Shown: positions 59,536-64,000 of the stretch, one piece after another
How the letters are laid out: each line of letters starts with the position of its first letter
Position numbering within the stretch: the first letter of the stretch is position 1
From: Serripes groenlandicus
Taxonomy: Eukaryota; Mollusca; Bivalvia; Cardiida; Cardiidae
NCBI GenBank assembly: GCA_031761405.1
Contig: JASEVX010000017.1
Location: 9,058,798-9,122,797 of the forward strand
Direction of reading: 5' to 3'
Length of the DNA: 64,000 bases
Notes under the pieces: model-generated
What the model was told of the DNA's origin: nothing
Database searches by the model: none
Seen by the model: the letters and a program-made list of their open reading frames with translations, nothing else
Translations under genes and position numbers: made by a program

Positions 59536-60100
59536 GCGATATTACAATAAGCTTTTTTTATCAGATGTGTACACAAGAAAAATGTGCTATGTTTTATTAT
59601 ACTATGTAAAGATAAATTAAATTCGCAAAATGATTATTGACTTGTATTGTTTGTTTAGACAAATATCAAATAGTACGCACACGGATGACACATGTAACGA
59701 CAAATTGTCATTTGTTATTGACAACAAGTATGTTCATCTACCTACTTCTACCATTTGCGCTATTTATCCGCAGTTTCTTGAACACTGTGTCAGTTACATG
59801 CCCAATAATATGCTAATTGACCGAAGAATGGGCGGACAGACAGACGGAATGGAGCAGCTGACATATATTTGGAATATATTACGGACAGCTTCACTCCATA
59901 GTGATCGGTAGAGCGGCGCTCTGCAAACACAACTTAAAATCCCTTCCGTCCGTCTCGTTTGATCCGAATCTCAACTGTTAGTCTGATATAAAGTGTACGT
60001 ATATATCACAAAGTGTTGCCCCGTAAATGGGTTATTAGACAGACGCACTTGTCTAAATAACTCGGTATTCGCATCTAGCACGGCTTATTTGTATACAACA
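59536..60100 (+). repeat. 3' flank of copy 4; canonical polyadenylation signal changed
   Basis: The conserved AAAGATAAATAAAATTCGC reads AAAGATAAATTAAATTCGC here, so the shared AATAAA is lost. AATAAG at 59546 is the nearest variant. Similarity to other 3' flanks fades after about 60090, and no satellite or foldback element follows: this is the right edge of the array. Confidence 0.6.
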
Positions 60101-60169
60101 CATCTGCTGCAAGCGGCTTTGAGAGATATATGTAATAATATGAAAACCCTCTTAAATTTGAAGTGTAAT

Positions 60170-61300
60170 CTTTGAAAGTAACAAAGGATAACATTGACGC
60201 CTCTGCAGCAGACGACTTTTGAAAACATTGAAGGAAAAGGACACATTGCTCTGGATTATCCAGCTTTGTGATATAGCGGTTAGTTTCTGGAAAATGTTAC
60301 GGACACCTTCACTCTATAGTGATCGGTAGAGCGACGCTCTGCAAAAAAAACAACTTAAAACCACTTGTGTCCGCCTTGTCTGAAGGACGGTGTTCGTTTC
60401 TAGCACGGCTCATTTCTATACAATAAGTCAGCAGTAGACGACTCTGAAAAAAATATGTGTAAAACTATGGAAACCCTCATAATTTAAAAGTGTATTTTTT
60501 GAAACGAGTTGAAAGCACTGGGGAAAAAGGATAACATTGAAGCCTCTGCAGCAGACGACTTTCGAAAACATTGTGGCAAAAGGAAACTTTGCTCAGGGTA
60601 ATCTAGCTTTGTGATTTGGCGGTTGCTATTTAGTGTGTACGTATTAGGGAGAGGGCTACATATTTGACTACGTGTCTGTATGTGCGTGTGTTTTAACCCG
60701 TTACCTAGGCTCATGTAGACGCATTTTAACGCCTTTGTAGCAGACGACTTTCGAAAAACAGCAGATAACTTTTGAGAATATTCTGGCAACAGGAAACTTT
60801 GCTCGGGGTTATCCAGCTTTGTGATGTGGCGGTCGTTAATAAGTGTGTACGTATTAGGGAGAGGGCTATAATTTTGACTTCGTGTTTGTATGTGCGTGTG
60901 TTTTAACCCGTTACCTAGGCTCATGTAGACTCATTTTAACGCCTCTGTAGCATACGAACTTCGAAAAATAGCAGATCACTTTTGAAAACATTGTGGCAAA
61001 AGGAAACATTGCTCAGGGTTATCCCGCTTGGTGATGTGGCGGTGGTTATTTAACCCGTTACCTAGGCTCATGTAGACTCATTTTAACGCCTCTGTAGCAT
61101 ACGAACTTCGAAAAACAGCAGATCACTTTTGAAAACATTGTGGCAAAAGGAAACATTGCTCAGGGTTATCCCGCTTGGTGATGTAGCGGTGGTTATTTAA
61201 CCCGTTACCTAGGCTCATGTAGACACATTTAAACGCCTCTGCAGCTGACGAATTTTGAAAACATTGTCACAAAATGAATCATTGCATATAATATTGCATA
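60170..61300. repeat. cluster of tandem P1-derived repeats
   Basis: TTGACGCCTCTGCAGCAGACGAC-type cores recur at about 60194, 60537, 60729, 60940, 61085 and 61233. From 60694 the units begin AACCCGTTACCTAGGCTC (60694, 60904, 61051, 61198) with spacings of 210, 147 and 147 bases; the longer one adds GTGTGTACGTATTAGGGAG. The minus-strand 146-codon frame at 60484-60924 is a by-product of this repetition. Confidence 0.75.
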
Positions 61301-61739
61301 ACCCGTCCCTACATGCAGCAAATCTGCAGCAGACGACTTTGATAGCATTTTGTCTTTGTAAAGAAAGATAAATTAGTGAATAAAACTGAAAGAAAAGGAG
61401 ATATTGCTCATTATGAGCGTCAATCGTCTTTCACCAATAGTTTAAAAGTTAATGTAAAAAGTCAATAAGATACTTGGAAATATGTGTGTGTTGAGCAATG
61501 GTGTAAACAAGCCAGAACACACAGATTGGTTTCCCGGCCAAAGTGATAAAATGTTGAAAACGGCGTTAAATTCTTATCAATTTATTATTTTAACAGCACC
61601 ATCACTTTGTTTAATTTCTACTGCAGCTACTACTGATAATGCTATTTCAACAGAGCCACATTTCAACTACTGCCGATGATGCTATTATAACAATTCAACT
61701 TTTAACTGCCTGGTTTGTGTTTTAAGCCAAATTTTCGCG
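61301..61739. other. spacer-like sequence; no gene
   Basis: Similar to the end of the unit spacers (CATGCAGCAAATCTGCAGC, CATTATGAGCGTCAATCG, GTCTTTCACCAATAG, ATGTTGAAAACGGCGTTAAA), so it is a diverged partial copy. Confidence 0.5.
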
Positions 61740-62330
61740 CCTGGTCATAGTAGTAAAACCATAGTTTTGGAGTTGGCACCCTTCCAATTGCTGTCAACAA
61801 CGCATTTTAGGGTGAAACTGCGCGAGCAAAATAGTTCTCATGGATTCAACATAATTGCATTTAAAAGGTTAAGATCTGCCAAAAAATATCATTATAATGT
61901 TGATGGAACATCAGTGAAAAACTTATACGTGAGAACTGCAATATCAGTTTAACAAATGACTTAGAAATTAATGCGCAGAGAGGCCAAATATGGAACCTTA
62001 TTAACATTTGCGAAGTGGAACGGAAAAGTACAAAGAAGTCGCGTGACAAATGTAGTGGCGGATTTACCGGGAGGGGGAGGGGGGCGTAGGGCCCGTGTGA
62101 CGATAAATTAATGATAAACAAAGAAGTCGCGTGGCAAATGCAGTAGCGGATTTACATTTGCGAAGTGGAACGGAAAAGTACAAAGAAGTCGCGTGACAAA
62201 TGTAGTGGCGGATTTACCGGGAGGGGGAGGGGGGCGTAGGGCCCGTGTGATATTAATGATAAACAAAGAAGTCGCGTGGCAAATGCAGTGGCGGATTTAG
62301 CGGGGCCCCGTAGGACCCGTGACCTACTAT
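61740..62330 (-). repeat. inverted copy of the GC-rich repeat, with internal tandem duplication
   Basis: Reverse-complement of about 43650-44040 (for example GAAATTAATGCGCAGAGAGG against the 43800 region). A ~148-base segment beginning CATTTGCGAAGTGGAACGG occurs at 62006 and 62154. GTAGTGGCGGATTTACCGGG appears twice. Confidence 0.65.
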
Positions 62331-62342
62331 ACCGGTTTATGT

Positions 62343-62562
62343 AGCCGACAGACACGCCGTAACAACAACCCCGATGATACTCCGGAGGAATATTTTAAGC
62401 CTGTTGTATCTGCTCCAAGAATTCCTCAAACGATTGACCTCACCTCAGGATCAGGTTACTACGACATTCGTACTGTTCCCGCCAGTTGATATAGCACTTA
62501 ATGACGAGTCGGTAAACTTTATAAGGGAAGACCTGCCATCGTACGATACACTTCAGGTGTAA
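62343..62562 (+). pseudogene. possible broken 3' coding exon (frameshifted)
   Basis: From about 62343 one frame reads protein-like text (RRNNNPDDTPEEYFKP, then PRIPQTIDLTSGSGYYDIR) until TGA at 62487. The neighbouring frame then continues plausibly as DIALNDESVNFIRED and LPSYDTLQV to TAA at 62560. TATGTAG at 62339-62344 could be the splice acceptor. Seen: two adjoining frames with biased composition. Inferred: one exon split by a frameshift around 62470-62487. The end LPSYDTL resembles PY-type cytoplasmic tails, but no family is recognised, and chance is not excluded. Confidence 0.35.
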
Positions 62563-63029
62563 ATCGAGTGCTGGAGGAATAAATGGGGTGGTGTATCACC
62601 CTTATCTTACCGACCAGTCAACGATTGACGACGTGGTTAAGGGAGTAAAGTGATCCGAATGTCCACACAATTCGTTGGATAGCGATCATAATTGTGGTGG
62701 CAAGTTGCAAGTTCGAAGTAAGAATTTCAACTATTGGCCTCGTTAAATCCGACTGAAGATCATCAATTGCGAAGAAAACGCTTACAGGAATTTGCCTTAA
62801 GTCTGCACATAGAGATATGCATGTCAACATTTATGTTTTTAAAAGTATTATGCTGCATATTTATATTTTATCACTTAACAATTACCTGGCAATAGGTTTG
62901 CGAGTAGTTTGCGGCGAATTTCTAGGCATTTTAGGTCGGAACCCTTCGGGACTCCTCGCGGGCATCGGGTTACTTTAAACTCGGGCTTAAAACCTCATCG
63001 CTATCTGATCGCACATTAATCGGTTAATG
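62563..63029. other. no gene seen
   Basis: No repeat family or exon recognised. Confidence 0.4.
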
Positions 63030-63145
63030 CCTTTCCGATGTCCGGCCGGGCATCACACATATCGAGCGAGCGCCGGGTCAAATTCGCCGCTCAGAGCACG
63101 GCCGGAAATCGGGCAGACATTGACCGTGGACAGGCCGGCGTATTG
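63030..63145 (-). repeat. GC-rich repeat fragment, inverted
   Basis: GATGTCCGGCCGGGCATC, GGGTCAAATTCGCCGCTCAG and GGGCAGACATTGACCG are the reverse complement of words at 43480-43570 and 54250-54340. Confidence 0.65.
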
Positions 63146-63174
63146 GTTGCTGTAGTTTCTCATCATTTATGTTA

Positions 63175-63386
63175 TTAACCCTTTCCCTCATATAGACGCT
63201 TTCTGACGCCTCTGCAGCAGATGGCTTTTTGAAAACATTGCACAAAACGTGCAATTTCTCCTTTTGCCACAATGTTTTCCAGTTTTTGTCACAGGTTATC
63301 CATTCAATTATGGAGATTGTCTATGTTTTGACAAAATACGTTCAAAGTCGTCTGCTGCAGAATTGTCGCATGAGGAAAAGGGTTAA
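63175..63386. mobile_element. P1 palindromic element, well preserved
   Basis: TTAACCCTTTCCCTCATAT to GCATGAGGAAAAGGGTTAA, with GACGCCTCTGCAGCAGATGGC, a shortened centre (ATTGCACAAAACGTGCAATT) and GTCGTCTGCTGCAG. Confidence 0.8.
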
Positions 63387-64000
63387 GGAATTCATCTCTC
63401 TTATCTTGATTCCATTTTGGTTTTGTATACAACGTATCTTTTGTACAGTGCATTTAGTGTCAAAACTAAGATCTAGCATTGCATATACATCTGAGTGTAT
63501 ATGGTTTGTTTCTTTGATATTAAATGAGTTTAGGAGATAACTTATAACTTGATGTAGTATTGTCTATCTCAAAAAGATCATTGATAAATTCATCTGACTC
63601 TATGTAATCAGGTTACACAGCAAAGTCACCAACTATAAATACATCATCATATGTACTACTCATTGATGTGATTTCCAGTTCAAAAGAATCAAATTCATCT
63701 ACACAAGTCAAGAATTCTGTTTATTCATATCAGTTGTAGATCTAGGTATATCACAAAGTATAAAATATAGTCGTCCATATCAAATCGATGACATGTGGAT
63801 ATCACATCGTGTATGCAGGAACGTAAACACTGGTCCTTATAGATGTAGAGATATCACACATTATAGTTGTGGTTCTATCATCTTAAAAATATACTTGATT
63901 CTGTAGCCGGAAATTTTAACGGTTCCAAATGAAAATTGGTAAATTAACCAACAAATAGTTATTGTCATATAGTACTCTTTCTGATAGCTCAAAAGATAAA
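63387..64000. other. no gene seen
   Basis: AT-rich sequence to the window edge. The short frame ending at 63540 begins inside the P1 element and has no recognisable feature. Confidence 0.4.

Noticed and set aside
60484..60924. 146-codon minus-strand ORF
   Set aside because: It consists of repeated P1-derived units (the same peptide occurs twice) and has no domain signal.

Overview
The window is non-microbial nuclear DNA: AT-rich, intron-bearing, packed with short palindromic transposable elements, tRNA-derived SINEs, LINE remnants and satellites. The repeat set (palindromic elements with TGAGCCGTTCCACGAG ends, TTAACCCTTTCCC-ended elements carrying GCAGCAGACGAC, ~145-bp GACCTAGTTTTTGACC repeats) points to a bivalve mollusc, possibly a dreissenid mussel. 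That assignment rests on remembered repeat types and was not searched. There is one assembly gap (16251-16450).

Layout. 1-20 kb is a repeat landscape with no intact gene: four families of palindromic elements (called P1-P4 here), SINE and LINE relics, 37-bp and 48-bp tandem arrays, a 1.2-kb sequence duplicated on both sides of the gap (probably an assembly artefact), and an ~850-bp CT-rich microsatellite. 20.8-60 kb is a tandem segmental duplication. Its repeated unit is: upstream flank, TATA promoter, short non-coding exon, 0.4-0.55-kb intron, one coding exon, 3' flank, ~145-bp satellite, an inverted-repeat element built of 21-bp repeats, then a spacer. Four gene copies are present (31756, 37950, 47560, 58363). 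A fifth, gene-less 'ghost' unit lies at 20.8-25.0 kb. 25.0-30.1 kb interrupts the first unit and carries a 1.3-kb near-perfect palindrome whose loop holds an exon-like relic. 60-64 kb is again repeat, with one possible broken 3' exon near 62.4 kb.

The genes. The four coding exons encode 350-390 aa proteins. Each has an N-terminal ubiquitin-fold Ras-association (RA) domain most like the N-terminal RASSF group (RASSF9/RASSF10), then a Ser/Asp-rich, probably disordered region, and (in three copies) a conserved C-terminal tail. RASSF9/10 coiled coils are not apparent. Copy 1 is truncated by a 14-nt deletion. The copies share core promoter, splice sites and mostly the polyadenylation signal, so they look expressible. 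Copies 1 and 3 are almost identical, and the RA-coding half is more uniform than the rest, which suggests recent unequal exchange or gene conversion. A lineage-specific amplification of an RA-domain adaptor, interleaved with foldback-like elements, is the most noteworthy system in the window.
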